From assembly GCF_030816075.1 (NCBI RefSeq), contig NZ_JAUSXO010000001.1, positions 1,240,001 through 1,304,000 of the forward strand: 64,000 bases of DNA. The letters are read 5' to 3'. Position 1 is the stretch's first letter, and each line of letters opens with the position of its first letter. Below are positions 19,754-29,103 of the stretch, in pieces. Position numbers and translations under genes: made by a program. Below the pieces are notes generated by a model. It had not been told where the DNA came from and did no database searches. It saw nothing but the letters and a program-made list of their open reading frames with translations. The DNA is from Arthrobacter agilis (GTDB taxonomy: Bacteria > Actinomycetota > Actinomycetes > Actinomycetales > Micrococcaceae).

Positions 19754-20601
19754 CACGCCTGCTGATCGAGCACCGCACCGGCTACGACTACCTCCGGCGC
19801 GTCTCGCTGTCCTACAACGAGGCGCGCATGACGCCGCTCACCGATCCGCAGCAGGTGGTCCTCGAGTCCACGCTGAAGGTCAGCCCGTCGAGCGCGGCCG
19901 TCGCCGGCTACCGGGACTACTGGGGGACCCGCGTGACGTCCTTCGACGTCCACGTGCCGCACGAGCACCTCGAGGTGACGGCCGTCTCCACCGTGGAGGT
20001 GAGCCGGGTCGAGCGCGTGCCCGCGGAGGACGAGATCCTCTCGTGGGAGGAGCTGGCCTCCCCGGACCTCGCGGATGGGTTCGCGGACTGGCTGGGCCAG
20101 ACCGCCCTCAGCGAACCGGGCGCGGAGGTGCGGGAGCTCGTCGCCGACGTGGCGCGGGGCCTCAACCCGCACGAGGCAGCGCGGGCCGTGTTCGCCTGGC
20201 TGCGGACGCAGATGGCCTACGTGCAGGGGGCCACCGGGGTGCAGACCGACGCCCGCGCCGCGTGGGCGGAACGCAAGGGGGTGTGCCAGGACCTCGCGCA
20301 CATCGCCATCGGTGCCCTCCGGAGCCTCGGCATCCCCGCCCGCTACATCTCCGGCTACCTGCACCCGCGCCGCAGCGCCGGCATCGGTGAGACCGTCGCC
20401 GGCCAGTCGCACGCCTGGGTGGAGTGGTACGACGGCGAGTGGCGGGGCTGGGACCCGACCAACAGCGGTCCGGCGAGCGACTTCCACGTCTCCGTGGCGC
20501 GCGGCCGCGACTACCGCGACGTCTCCCCGCTCAAGGGGATCCTGTCCGGCGGAGGCGGCTCCACCCTCAACGTGACGGTGGCGATCACGAGGCTCGCCTA
20601 G
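19750..20601 (+). CDS. Transglutaminase-like cysteine protease/transferase
   Basis: 283 residues from ATG at 19750, set by the four-base overlap with the alpha-E gene. An N-terminal beta-domain (RLLIEHRTGYDYLRRV) precedes the papain-like core with Cys179 (RKGVCQDLAH), His221 (SHAWVEWY) and Asp235 (WDPTN), a complete triad. No signal peptide, so it acts in the cytoplasm. It probably hydrolyses or transfers an amide bond made by the ATP-grasp partner. It is the last gene of the three-gene operon and ends before a long terminator. Confidence 0.92.
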   Translation: MTRLLIEHRTGYDYLRRVSLSYNEARMTPLTDPQQVVLESTLKVSPSSAAVAGYRDYWGTRVTSFDVHVPHEHLEVTAVSTVEVSRVERVPAEDEILSWEELASPDLADGFADWLGQTALSEPGAEVRELVADVARGLNPHEAARAVFAWLRTQMAYVQGATGVQTDARAAWAERKGVCQDLAHIAIGALRSLGIPARYISGYLHPRRSAGIGETVAGQSHAWVEWYDGEWRGWDPTNSGPASDFHVSVARGRDYRDVSPLKGILSGGGGSTLNVTVAITRLA

Positions 20602-20679
20602 CCGCAGCGCGCGTCCGCGGACACCACGCCGGGACGGAGCAACGCCGGGATGGAAGAACACCGGGACGAGGACCGAAAG

Positions 20680-20720
20680 ACAGGAGAAGGCCCCGGCGGA
20701 TCGCCGGGGCCTTCTCCTGT
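20680..20720. terminator. Very long bidirectional terminator hairpin
   Basis: Perfect 19-bp arms (ACAGGAGAAGGCCCCGGCG and its complement) around the loop GAT. It lies between the convergent transglutaminase and glgC genes and can serve both strands. Confidence 0.88.
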
Positions 20721-20738
20721 GTCCGATGGGTCGCCCCG

Positions 20739-21983
20739 TCAGGACGGGGCGACCACCTGGCCCTTGCTGACGATCGTCAGCCCCGAGTCCGTCACGGAGA
20801 ACCCCCGGCGGCGGTCCAGTTCGGCGTCCACGCCGATCTGCGCGCCCTCGGGGATGCGGACGTTCTTGTCGATGATGGCGCGGCGCACCACCGCACCGCG
20901 GCCCACGGTGACCTTGTCCAGGAGGACGCTGCCGGTCACCTCGGCCGCCTCGTCGATGAACACGTCGGTCGCCAGGATGGACGTCTGCACGGCACCGCCG
21001 GAGACGACCACGCCGGCCGAGACGATGGAGTCGTGCGCCTCTCCCGAGCGTCCCGAGGCGCTGCGCACGAACTTCGCCGGCGGGGAGACGCTCTGCCGCG
21101 TGTAGATCGGCCACTGCAGGTTGTAGAGGTTGAACAGCGGCAGGGGCGAGATGAGATCCATGTTGGCGTCGTAGTACGAGTCCATGGTGCCGACGTCGCG
21201 CCAGTACTGGCGGTCGCGGTCGGTGGCGCCCGGGATGTCGTTGGTGGTGAAGTCGTACACCGCGGCGTCGTTGCGTTCCACGAAGTAGGGGATGATGTCC
21301 CCGCCCATGTCGTGCTTCGTGTCCAGCCGGGCGGCGTCGTCCTCGAGGGCCTGCAGGAGGGCTTCACGGGTGAAGACGTAGTTGCCCATGGAGGCGAGGA
21401 AGCTGTTCGGGTCGTCGGGCAGCCCCGGCGTCGTCGCCGGCTTCTCCACGAATGCCTTGATCCGTCCGGGATTGTCCTGGTCCACCTCGATGACGCCGAA
21501 CTGGTCCACCAGGTTCATCGGCTGGCGGACGGCGGCGACGCTGACGGACGCACCGCTCTTCACATGCGCGTCCACCATCTGCTCGAAGTCCATGCGGTAC
21601 ACGTGGTCCGCGCCGATCACCACGACGATGTCCGGCTGGGCGTCGTGGATGAGGTTCAGGGACTGGTAGATCGCATTGGCGCTGCCCAGGAACCAGCTCT
21701 TGCCGCGGCGCTGCTGCGCGGGCACCGAGGCGATGTACTGCTGCAGCTGGGTGGACATCCGCCACGTCTCGGAGATGTGCCGGTCGAGACTGTGCGACTT
21801 GTACTGGGTCAGCACCACGATCTGCAGATAGCCGGAGTTGACCAGATTGGACAGTGCGAAATCGATGAGCCGGTAGCTCCCGGCGAACGGTACAGCCGGT
21901 TTGGCCCTGTCCGCGGTCAACGGCATCAGCCGCTTGCCCTCTCCGCCTGCCAACACCACGGCAAGTACTTTCTTCGGTGCCAC
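20739..21983 (-). CDS. glgC: Glucose-1-phosphate adenylyltransferase
   Basis: 414 residues. The N-terminal nucleotidyltransferase signature [18 protein letters not shown] and [19 protein letters not shown] is intact, followed by [13 protein letters not shown] and a C-terminal left-handed beta-helix ([20 protein letters not shown]). It makes ADP-glucose from ATP and glucose-1-phosphate, the committed step of glycogen synthesis. It is divergent from glgA with 131 bases between starts, so both probably share a control region. Confidence 0.96.
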   Translation of the reverse strand: MAPKKVLAVVLAGGEGKRLMPLTADRAKPAVPFAGSYRLIDFALSNLVNSGYLQIVVLTQYKSHSLDRHISETWRMSTQLQQYIASVPAQQRRGKSWFLGSANAIYQSLNLIHDAQPDIVVVIGADHVYRMDFEQMVDAHVKSGASVSVAAVRQPMNLVDQFGVIEVDQDNPGRIKAFVEKPATTPGLPDDPNSFLASMGNYVFTREALLQALEDDAARLDTKHDMGGDIIPYFVERNDAAVYDFTTNDIPGATDRDRQYWRDVGTMDSYYDANMDLISPLPLFNLYNLQWPIYTRQSVSPPAKFVRSASGRSGEAHDSIVSAGVVVSGGAVQTSILATDVFIDEAAEVTGSVLLDKVTVGRGAVVRRAIIDKNVRIPEGAQIGVDAELDRRRGFSVTDSGLTIVSKGQVVAPS

Positions 21984-22114
21984 GTCCGACCCCCGCTCTT
22001 CCTTGAGTGTTCTGCGTTCCCCGACGGATGGTCGGCGAAGCGCCGAACCAGCCGTCCCGGAACCCTTCCGGTCTCCTCACACTAGAGGACTCCGACGCAC
22101 TGCACTACGTTGGG

Positions 22115-23311
22115 ATGGTGCGAATAGACATTGTGACCAAGGAGTTCCCGCCCGAGATCTACGGCGGCGCGGGGGTGCACGTCGCCGAGCTGAGCCGGGT
22201 CCTCGCCCCGCAGGTGGACCTGAGGGTCCATGCGTTCGGCGCGCCCCGCCCGGAGGACTACCACGGCGCCTCGGTGCTCTCCTACGGTGTGCCGGAGGGC
22301 CTCGCGCGGTCGAACGCCGCGGTGCAGACGCTGGGGACGGACCTGCAGATGCTGGAGGGCATCGGCGGCGCGGACCTGGTGCACTCGCACACCTGGTACG
22401 CCAACATGGCGGGACACCTCGCGTCGCTGCTGCACGGTATCCCGCACGTGCTGAGCGCCCACAGCCTCGAGCCGCTGCGTCCCTGGAAGGCCGAGCAGCT
22501 CGGCGGTGGCTACGCGCTCTCCTCCTGGGTGGAGAAGACCTCCTACGAGGCGGCGGCCGCGGTGATCGCCGTCTCGGCGGGGATGCGGGCGGACATCCTG
22601 CGCAGCTACCCCGACGTCGACCCCGGCAAGGTGCACGTGGTGCACAACGGCATCGACGTCTCCCTGTGGTCGCGTGACGAGGACGACGACGCCCTGCGGG
22701 CCCACGGGATCGACCCGGCCCGGCCCAGCGTGGTCTTCGTGGGCCGCAACACCCGCCAGAAGGGCGTCCCGTACCTCCTGCGCGCGGCCGCCCACCTGCC
22801 GGCCGATGTGCAGCTGGTCCTCTGCCTGGGCGCCGCCGACACCCCGGAGCTCGCCGCCGAGACGGAGGTGCTCATCGCGGACCTGCGGGAGAAGCGGGGT
22901 TCCGTGGTGCTCATCGAACGGATGTTGCCGCGCCGCGAGGTCATCCAGATCCTCAGCCACGCCACGGTGTTCGCCTGCCCGTCCATCTACGAGCCCCTCG
23001 GCATCGTGAACCTCGAGGCGATGGCCTGCGGCGCTGCCGTCGTCGCGTCCGCGACCGGTGGTATCCCCGAGGTGATCGACGACGGGGTGACCGGCACGCT
23101 CGTGCCCCTCGAGCAGGTCCAGGACGGCACGGGCACGCCGCTGGACCCGGAGAAGTTCGTCACGGACTTCGCGGCGGCCCTGAACGCCCTCGTGGCGGAC
23201 CCGGCCCGGGCGTCCGCCATGGGCGTGGCCGGGCGCGAACGGGCGGAGCGGCACTTCGGCTGGGAGTCGATCGCCGAGACGACGCTCGGGGTGTACCGGA
23301 GCGTCCTCTAG
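22115..23311 (+). CDS. glgA: Glycogen synthase, GT4-type actinobacterial GlgA
   Basis: 398 residues from ATG at 22115. N-terminal TKEFPPEIYGGAGVHVAEL carries the nucleotide-sugar-binding loop; the C-terminal half holds VVFVGRNTRQKGVPYLLRAA and the GT4 acceptor motif PSIYEPLGIVNLEAMACG. It belongs to the corynebacterial/mycobacterial branch of glycogen synthases. In mycobacteria the related GlgM (GlgA) enzyme makes maltose-1-phosphate from ADP-glucose, so either role is possible. No clear ribosome-binding site precedes the start. Confidence 0.92.
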   Translation: MVRIDIVTKEFPPEIYGGAGVHVAELSRVLAPQVDLRVHAFGAPRPEDYHGASVLSYGVPEGLARSNAAVQTLGTDLQMLEGIGGADLVHSHTWYANMAGHLASLLHGIPHVLSAHSLEPLRPWKAEQLGGGYALSSWVEKTSYEAAAAVIAVSAGMRADILRSYPDVDPGKVHVVHNGIDVSLWSRDEDDDALRAHGIDPARPSVVFVGRNTRQKGVPYLLRAAAHLPADVQLVLCLGAADTPELAAETEVLIADLREKRGSVVLIERMLPRREVIQILSHATVFACPSIYEPLGIVNLEAMACGAAVVASATGGIPEVIDDGVTGTLVPLEQVQDGTGTPLDPEKFVTDFAAALNALVADPARASAMGVAGRERAERHFGWESIAETTLGVYRSVL

Positions 23312-23436
23312 CCTCCCGCGGGGAGCCTCGCCACGCATCGACGTCCGCGGCGGCCCGTCCGACGGCAGGAACGGCCGCCGGGAAGCCGGAAGCCCGGTGC
23401 TGTCCGACCTTCCGGCGGCGACGCGAGCGTGACCCG

Positions 23437-23466
23437 CCGGAGCCGGGACGCAGGTCCCGGCTCCGG
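23437..23466. terminator. Terminator-like hairpin between glgA and the acyl-CoA dehydrogenase gene
   Basis: Perfect 13-bp arms CCGGAGCCGGGAC and GTCCCGGCTCCGG around GCAG, between two convergent genes and five bases past the dehydrogenase stop. It lacks a U-run, so Rho-independent function is uncertain. Confidence 0.6.
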
Positions 23467-23470
23467 GTGA

Positions 23471-25591
23471 TCAGTGCTGCGGGCGACCCTTCGCGGCCTT
23501 CCTGGCCTTCTTCTCCTTGGCCGCACGCGCCAGCAGCGTCTTCTCGTCGATCGGGGCGTCCCCGCTCGCGCGGCGGCGGCGCGTGTACTCCGCCGCCTCC
23601 TTCTGGCGCTGCTGCTCCGCTCCACCGGCGACGACGGAGCGCACGTGCTCCGGGCCGTAGCCGAAGGCCTCGACGAGGTCGAGGGCGTGCGGGCGGATCT
23701 TCACCAGCAGCCGGTTGATGTAGCCGTCGAGCGTCCGGGCCCGCTGCGAGGACAGCCGCCCGTTCATCAGGAACCAGGCCAGGTCCTTCTCGATCAGGCA
23801 CAGGCCGAACAGGTCGCGGAGGCGCGTGAGGACCTCCCGCGTGCCCGGGTCCTGGAGCTTCTTCAGCCCGCGGGTGAACGCCTCCCACTGCAGCAGCTCC
23901 GCGTGCGCGTGGGCCACCTCGATGAGCTCGTTCTGGTGCTCGTTGAAGAGCGCCGCGGACTGCTCCTGCGACATGCCCTTCGCCCCGCGCAGCACGGCGG
24001 CGACGGCGGCCACCCGGGCCTGCACCCGGTCGGTCAGCAGGTCGCGCTGGGTGTCCTCGTCCCGGAGGGCGAGCGCCGACTTCTTCCCGGACCCCGAGTC
24101 CGCCACCGTCTGGGCGACGCGCCGGAGCCCCGAGCGGTGCAGGGTCTTGCCTGCCGCCTGGGACACGGCGTACCGGGCGAGGACCCCGAAGTCCACGCCC
24201 TTGAACTCCTTGGCGTAGTCGGTCAGCAGGCGCTTGGCGACGAGCTGCAGCAGGACGGTGTTGTCGCCCTCGAAGGTCACGTACACGTCCAGGTCGGCGC
24301 GCAGCGAGGCGAACCGGTTCTCGATGAGGAACCCCTGCCCGCCGGTCGCCTCGCGGCATTCCTGCAGCGTGTCCAGCGCCAGCCAGGTGCTGAGCGGCTT
24401 CAGCGCGGCAGCCAGGGTCTCGAGGTCCTGGCGGTCCTCGTCGGTGTCCTGGTCCCCGGAGAAGACGCCGTCGAACTTCTCGAGGAGTTCCTCGTGCGCG
24501 AAGGCGGCCGCGTAGGTCGCCGCGAGGCGGGGCAGGAGTCGGCGCTGGTGCCGCTGGTAGTCCATCAGCACCTCCTCGCGGAGGTTCGAGGACGCATTGA
24601 ACTGCCGGCGCTGCGTCGCGTAGGTGATTGCCGCGGTGAGGGCGAGCTTGCTCGCCGCGACGGCCGCTCCGTCCAGCGAGACGCGGCCCTGCACGAGGGT
24701 GCCGAGCATCGTGAAGAAGCGGCGGCCCGGGGAGGCGATGGTCGAACTGTAGGTGCCGTCCGCGGCGACGTCGCCGTAGCGGTTCAGCAGGTTGGTGCGC
24801 GGGACCCGGACGTCGGTGAAGTGCAGCCGCCCGTTGTCGATGCCGTTGAGGCCACCCTTGATGCCGTCGTCCTCCCCGCCCACGCCCGGCTTGAAGGAGC
24901 CGTCCTCGTTGCGCAGTTCCACGTAGAGGCCGTGGACGCCGTGGTTCACGCCGTTGGTGATGAGCTGCGCGAAGACGACGGCGGCACGCCCGTCGATGGC
25001 ACCGTTGCCGATGTAGTCCTTCCAGGCGGCGCGGAAGGGGGTGTGGATGACGAACTCGTCCGTCTCCGGGTCGAAGGTGGCGGTGGTCGCGATGCTGGCC
25101 ACGTCGCTGCCGTGACCGGTCTCGGTCATGGCGAAGCAGCCGGGGATCTCCATGTTCATGATGCCCGGCAGCCAGGCCTCGTGGTGCTGCTCGGTGCCGA
25201 GGTGCAGGACGGCGGAGCCGAAGAGGCCCCACTGCACGCCGGCCTTGATCTGCAGCGAGGGGTCGGCGACGACGAGCTCCTCGAACCCGGCGATGTTGCC
25301 GCCGTTGTCCTCGTCGCCGCCGAAGGCCTTCGGGAAGGCGCGGTGGACGGCCTTCTGGCCCACGAGGTAGTGGAGCTGGTCGAAGCAGCGCAGCCGGTGA
25401 TCGGTGTGGGTGAGGCCCTCGATCTTGTGCAGCTCCGGACGTCCGGCGAGCTCGCGGGCGACGCGGCGGACGTGGGCCCACCGGCCGAGGAGCAGTTCGC
25501 CGAGCTCGGCCGTGTCCACGGTGGCCCGGTCGTCGTCCCGGATGCCGCTCGTGGCGGGAATCTGCTGCTGCCTGGAGAGGGTGTCGGTCAT
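23471..25591 (-). CDS. Acyl-CoA dehydrogenase/oxidase, long form
   Basis: 706 residues, close to acyl-CoA oxidase size rather than the 380 of short dehydrogenases. FAMTETGHGSDVASIATTAT (about 153-172) is the FAD/substrate motif; RQFNASSNLREEVLMDYQ and ECREATGGQGFLIENRFASL mark the C-terminal helical domain. The last 40 residues are Lys/Arg/Ala-rich. It catalyses the first, FAD-dependent step of fatty acyl-CoA beta-oxidation. It overlaps the upstream tetR gene as ATGA, so the two are one unit, divergent from thiolase. Confidence 0.92.
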   Translation of the reverse strand: MTDTLSRQQQIPATSGIRDDDRATVDTAELGELLLGRWAHVRRVARELAGRPELHKIEGLTHTDHRLRCFDQLHYLVGQKAVHRAFPKAFGGDEDNGGNIAGFEELVVADPSLQIKAGVQWGLFGSAVLHLGTEQHHEAWLPGIMNMEIPGCFAMTETGHGSDVASIATTATFDPETDEFVIHTPFRAAWKDYIGNGAIDGRAAVVFAQLITNGVNHGVHGLYVELRNEDGSFKPGVGGEDDGIKGGLNGIDNGRLHFTDVRVPRTNLLNRYGDVAADGTYSSTIASPGRRFFTMLGTLVQGRVSLDGAAVAASKLALTAAITYATQRRQFNASSNLREEVLMDYQRHQRRLLPRLAATYAAAFAHEELLEKFDGVFSGDQDTDEDRQDLETLAAALKPLSTWLALDTLQECREATGGQGFLIENRFASLRADLDVYVTFEGDNTVLLQLVAKRLLTDYAKEFKGVDFGVLARYAVSQAAGKTLHRSGLRRVAQTVADSGSGKKSALALRDEDTQRDLLTDRVQARVAAVAAVLRGAKGMSQEQSAALFNEHQNELIEVAHAHAELLQWEAFTRGLKKLQDPGTREVLTRLRDLFGLCLIEKDLAWFLMNGRLSSQRARTLDGYINRLLVKIRPHALDLVEAFGYGPEHVRSVVAGGAEQQRQKEAAEYTRRRRASGDAPIDEKTLLARAAKEKKARKAAKGRPQH

Positions 25592-26349
25592 GGCGTGTCC
25601 TTCGCTGGTCGGCGGGTTGCGGGGGGAAGCGGGGCGGCCGGGACGAGATCCTCGTACCGGCTGATGCCGTCGAAGAGCCAGCCCGTGATCTGACGGGCCA
25701 TCTGCTCCTCGGTGGGTTTGTCGGGACCGTCGGGTGCGCAGAGCCAGCGCTCGCCGACGGCCCGCACCATGCCGATCGCCGCCGCCGGCCAGTACTCGGG
25801 CGCGGCGTCGTCGGGACCGGCGGGACGGTCGGGGGAGAGGAGGTAGGAGCGCATGGGCTGCGAGACCATCTCGGTGATCGCGGCCAGGAAGTGCGCGAGG
25901 GTGTCCTGGGCGCCGTCGTCGGCCGCTGCGGACTCGGCGATCCCCACCCGCGTGACGAAGGCGTAGACGTTGGGGGAGGTCTGCGCCATCTGCAGGTAGG
26001 CGAGCACCATCGAGTGCAGGCCCTCGCGGGGCGTGGCGGCCGCCTTCGCCGCGTCGAGCACCTTCTGCTGCATCTGCCCGATGACCACTTCGGCCATGGC
26101 CCGCTGCAGCCCGGTCTTGTCGCCGAAGTAGCGGTAGTAGACGGACTTGGAGGTGTCGGCGGCCGCCGCGATGTCCTCCATGGACGCGCTCGGGCCGAGG
26201 GCGTCCACAGCACGCCGGGCGGTCTTGATGAGCTGCCGCCGCCGCTCCGCGCGGTGCTTCTCCCAGCGGCTGGACCGGCCGTCGGCCGCGGTCGGTGCGC
26301 CGTCGGTCACGGGCGGTGAGGCACTCTTCAGTGCCGACGGGAGCTTCAT
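25588..26349 (-). CDS. TetR-family regulator of the fatty-acid module
   Basis: 253 residues from ATG at 26349; an open frame to 26415 would run through the palindrome and is rejected. The HTH lies near 50-77 (SMEDIAAAADTSKSVYYRYF), preceded by RRQLIKTARRAVDAL. The C-terminal ligand domain contains LYQMA-like helices and ends at a four-base overlap with the dehydrogenase. Its position beside its own palindromic operator and between the two arms of a beta-oxidation module suggests an acyl-CoA-responsive repressor. Confidence 0.9.
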   Translation of the reverse strand: MKLPSALKSASPPVTDGAPTAADGRSSRWEKHRAERRRQLIKTARRAVDALGPSASMEDIAAAADTSKSVYYRYFGDKTGLQRAMAEVVIGQMQQKVLDAAKAAATPREGLHSMVLAYLQMAQTSPNVYAFVTRVGIAESAAADDGAQDTLAHFLAAITEMVSQPMRSYLLSPDRPAGPDDAAPEYWPAAAIGMVRAVGERWLCAPDGPDKPTEEQMARQITGWLFDGISRYEDLVPAAPLPPATRRPAKDTP

Positions 26350-26380
26350 GATACCCAGCGTATCAGGTACGCTAGGTATC
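26350..26380. promoter_or_regulatory. Near-perfect 31-bp operator palindrome
   Basis: Arms GATACCCAGCGTA and TACGCTAGGTATC (13 bp, one mismatch) with a 5-base spacer TCAGG. It starts at the base after the tetR ATG and ends 33 bases before the thiolase ATG, so a bound dimer would block both divergent promoters. Confidence 0.85.
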
Positions 26381-26413
26381 GGTAATCCACCTTCTCGCAT
26401 CAGGAGCTCTTCC

Positions 26414-27727
26414 ATGGCAGATCAGGCCGGGGCGCAGAACGCCGCCTCCCCCCGCACGGCAGTCGTCATCGGCGGCAACCGCATCCCCTTCGCGCGCTCG
26501 GGCGGCGCGTACGCCTACTCCTCCAACAAGGACATGCTCATCGCCGCTCTGGACGGCCTGGTCGCCCGGTTCGGCCTGCAGGGAGAGCGCATCGGCGAGG
26601 TCGCCGCGGGCGCCGTCCTCAAGCACTCCCGTGACTTCAACTTGACCCGGGAAGCGGTCCTCGGATCGGCCCTGTCCCCCGAGACGCCCGCCTACGACCT
26701 CCAGCAGGCCTGCGCCACCGGCCTCGAGACCGTGGTGGGGCTGTCCAACAAGATCAAGCTCGGGCAGATCGAGTCGGGTATCGCCGGCGGCGTCGACTCC
26801 GCCTCGGACGCCCCCATCGCCGTCAGTGAGGGACTGCGGCGCGTACTGCTGGATCTCTCCCGCGCCAAGACGACCCAGCAGAAGCTGAAGACCCTCGCCA
26901 CGCTCCGCCCCAAGGACCTCTCGCCCAGCGCGCCGACCACCGGGGAGCCCCGCACGGGCCTGTCCATGGGCGAGCACCAGGCCCTCACCACCGCGGCATG
27001 GGAGATCACCCGGGAGGCCCAGGACGAGCTCGCGTTCCGCAGCCACCGGAACCTCGCCGCCGCCTACGAGCGGGGCTTCTTCACGGACCTCATGACGCCG
27101 TACCGCGGCCTGACGAAGGACGCCAACCTCCGCGCGGACACCTCGCTCGAGAAGCTGGCGACGCTCAAGCCGGTCTTCGGGAAGTCCCTGGACGCGCCGG
27201 CCACCATGACGGCCGGCAACTCCACGCCGCTCACCGACGGCGCCGCCGTCGTGCTGCTCGGCAGCGAGGAGTACGCGACCGCCAACAACCTGCCCATGCT
27301 CGCGAACATCGTCGATGCCGAGGCGGCGGCCGTGGACTTCGTGCACGGTGACGAGGGACTGCTCATGGCGCCCGTCCACGCGCTGCCGCGCCTGCTCGAG
27401 CGCAACGGGCTCACCTTCGAGGACTTCGACTTCTTCGAGATCCACGAGGCCTTCGCCGGCACGGTCCTCAGCTCGCTCGCGGCCTGGGAGGACGCGGACT
27501 ACTGCAAGCGGGTCCTCGGGCTCGACGGCGCGCTCGGCAGCATCGACCGGGCGAAGCTCAACGTCAACGGTTCCTCCCTTGCCGCGGGCCACCCCTTCGC
27601 CGCGACGGGCGGCCGCATCGTGGCGTCCCTCGCCAAGACGCTGTCCGAGAAGGGCGGCCGCGGACTCATCTCCGTGTGTGCCGCCGGCGGGCAGGGCGTC
27701 GTCGCGATCCTCGAGGCGAGGAACTGA
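26414..27727 (+). CDS. Acetyl-CoA acyltransferase (thiolase), FadI/FadA-like
   Basis: 437 residues from ATG at 26414 (CAGGAG eight bases upstream). Catalytic Cys100 in QQACATGLE, His393 in LAAGHPFAATGGR and Cys422 in SVCAAGGQG are all present, and IHEAFAG corresponds to the NEAFA motif. It splits 3-oxoacyl-CoA or condenses acetyl-CoA units. First gene of the plus-strand arm; its stop overlaps the next start by one base (TGATG). Confidence 0.94.
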   Translation: MADQAGAQNAASPRTAVVIGGNRIPFARSGGAYAYSSNKDMLIAALDGLVARFGLQGERIGEVAAGAVLKHSRDFNLTREAVLGSALSPETPAYDLQQACATGLETVVGLSNKIKLGQIESGIAGGVDSASDAPIAVSEGLRRVLLDLSRAKTTQQKLKTLATLRPKDLSPSAPTTGEPRTGLSMGEHQALTTAAWEITREAQDELAFRSHRNLAAAYERGFFTDLMTPYRGLTKDANLRADTSLEKLATLKPVFGKSLDAPATMTAGNSTPLTDGAAVVLLGSEEYATANNLPMLANIVDAEAAAVDFVHGDEGLLMAPVHALPRLLERNGLTFEDFDFFEIHEAFAGTVLSSLAAWEDADYCKRVLGLDGALGSIDRAKLNVNGSSLAAGHPFAATGGRIVASLAKTLSEKGGRGLISVCAAGGQGVVAILEARN

Positions 27728-29103
27728 TGGCCGACACCTACCTGGACCTCGTCAACACGCCCCTGCCCGGCAGGATCGCCAAGGCACTCGGCCTGCCCCG
27801 GCCGTCGGTGCTGCGGCGCTACTCCCCGGGAGAGACGCTCGCACTGGACCCCGTGCTCGTCGCCGGGGCCGGCGCCGGGGCGGATGCGCTCGCCGACGTG
27901 CTCCTGGGCTGGGACATCGAGGTGCGGCGGCACGTGCTGCCGGGCGAGAAGCTGAGCGCCGCCGTCGTCGTCCTGGACCGGGCCGCGTCGCCCGCGGACC
28001 TCGCGGCACCGATGCTCGAACTCGGCCAGGCGGTGAGGCTGCTCGTCCCGGGCGGGCGGGTCATCGGGCTCCTCCGCTCGTCCGCCGACACCACCAACCC
28101 GGCCGAGGCCGCCGCCCGCCAGGGCATCGACGGCGCCATCCGATCCGTGGCGCACGAACTGAGGAACGGCGCGACGGCCAACGGGATCGTCCTCCGCGGC
28201 GACGCAACGACCACCGACGCCACCACGCTCGGCGCCCTGCGGTTCCTCCTCTCCGGCAGGAGCGCGTACGTGGACGGGCAGTTCATCGAGGTCACCTCCC
28301 TTCCTGCCGCGAGCGCCGCCGACCTCGCCGCGGCCGACACGGCGGCGGGGGAGGGTGTGCCCGACCAGCCCCTGACGGGGAAGACCGCCGTTGTCACCGG
28401 GGCCGCCCGCGGCATCGGCGCGAAGATCGCCGAGGTCCTCGCCCGCGACGGGGCGCGCGTGATCGTCGTCGACGTCCCCGCGGCCGGGGAGCAGCTCGCC
28501 CGGGTCGCCAACAGCGTGTCCGGGACCGCCCTGCAACTCGACATCACCGCCCCCGACGCCGCGGCGCGCATCCTCGACCACGCGGCGCAGCGCTACGGAG
28601 GCGTGGACATCGTGGTGCACAACGCGGGCATCACGCGGGACAAGCTGCTCGCCAACATGGACGCATCCCGCTGGGACTCCGTGATCGCGGTGAACATCGC
28701 CTCGCAGCTTCGTATGAACGAGCAGCTCCTCGCCTCGCCCGTGTTCTCGGGCACGGGCCGGATCATCAGCCTGGCCTCGACGAGCGGTATCGCCGGCAAT
28801 CGCGGGCAGAGCAACTACGCGGCGTCCAAGGCGGGGGTCATCGGCATGGTCCGCGCCCAGGCGGCGGCATTCGACGGGGGCGGCCGCACCATCAATGCCG
28901 TGGCCCCCGGGTTCATCGAGACGGACATGACGGCGAAGATCCCGCCGCTCACCCGCCAGGTGGCGCGCCGCCTGAGCAGTCTGCAGCAGGGCGGGCTGCC
29001 GGTGGATGTCGCCGAGACGGTCGCGTTCCTGGCCTCCGACGCGGCCGCCGGGATCAACGGGCAGGTCCTCCGGGTGTGCGGGCAGAACCTGGTGGGCGCA
29101 TGA
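27727..29103 (+). CDS. High-molecular-weight 3-oxoacyl reductase, FabG4-like
   Basis: 458 residues, about 200 longer than ordinary FabG. An N-terminal flavodoxin-like half without catalytic motifs (to about 210) is fused to a C-terminal SDR domain with TGAARGIGAKIAEVLARDGA, NAGITRDKLLANM and catalytic STSGIAGNRGQSNYAASK. The layout matches mycobacterial FabG4, an NADH-dependent 3-oxoacyl-CoA reductase. Coupled to thiolase upstream and MaoC downstream (ATGA overlap), it would interconvert 3-oxo- and 3-hydroxyacyl-CoA. Confidence 0.92.
   Translation: MADTYLDLVNTPLPGRIAKALGLPRPSVLRRYSPGETLALDPVLVAGAGAGADALADVLLGWDIEVRRHVLPGEKLSAAVVVLDRAASPADLAAPMLELGQAVRLLVPGGRVIGLLRSSADTTNPAEAAARQGIDGAIRSVAHELRNGATANGIVLRGDATTTDATTLGALRFLLSGRSAYVDGQFIEVTSLPAASAADLAAADTAAGEGVPDQPLTGKTAVVTGAARGIGAKIAEVLARDGARVIVVDVPAAGEQLARVANSVSGTALQLDITAPDAAARILDHAAQRYGGVDIVVHNAGITRDKLLANMDASRWDSVIAVNIASQLRMNEQLLASPVFSGTGRIISLASTSGIAGNRGQSNYAASKAGVIGMVRAQAAAFDGGGRTINAVAPGFIETDMTAKIPPLTRQVARRLSSLQQGGLPVDVAETVAFLASDAAAGINGQVLRVCGQNLVGA

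Noticed and set aside
23160..26213. 1017-codon minus-strand open frame
   Set aside because: Out-of-frame shadow of the acyl-CoA dehydrogenase and tetR genes, with low-complexity composition.
27315..29099. Long N-terminal extension of the MaoC frame
   Set aside because: It overlaps thiolase and FabG4 out of frame; ATG at 29100 with ATGA overlap is the real start.
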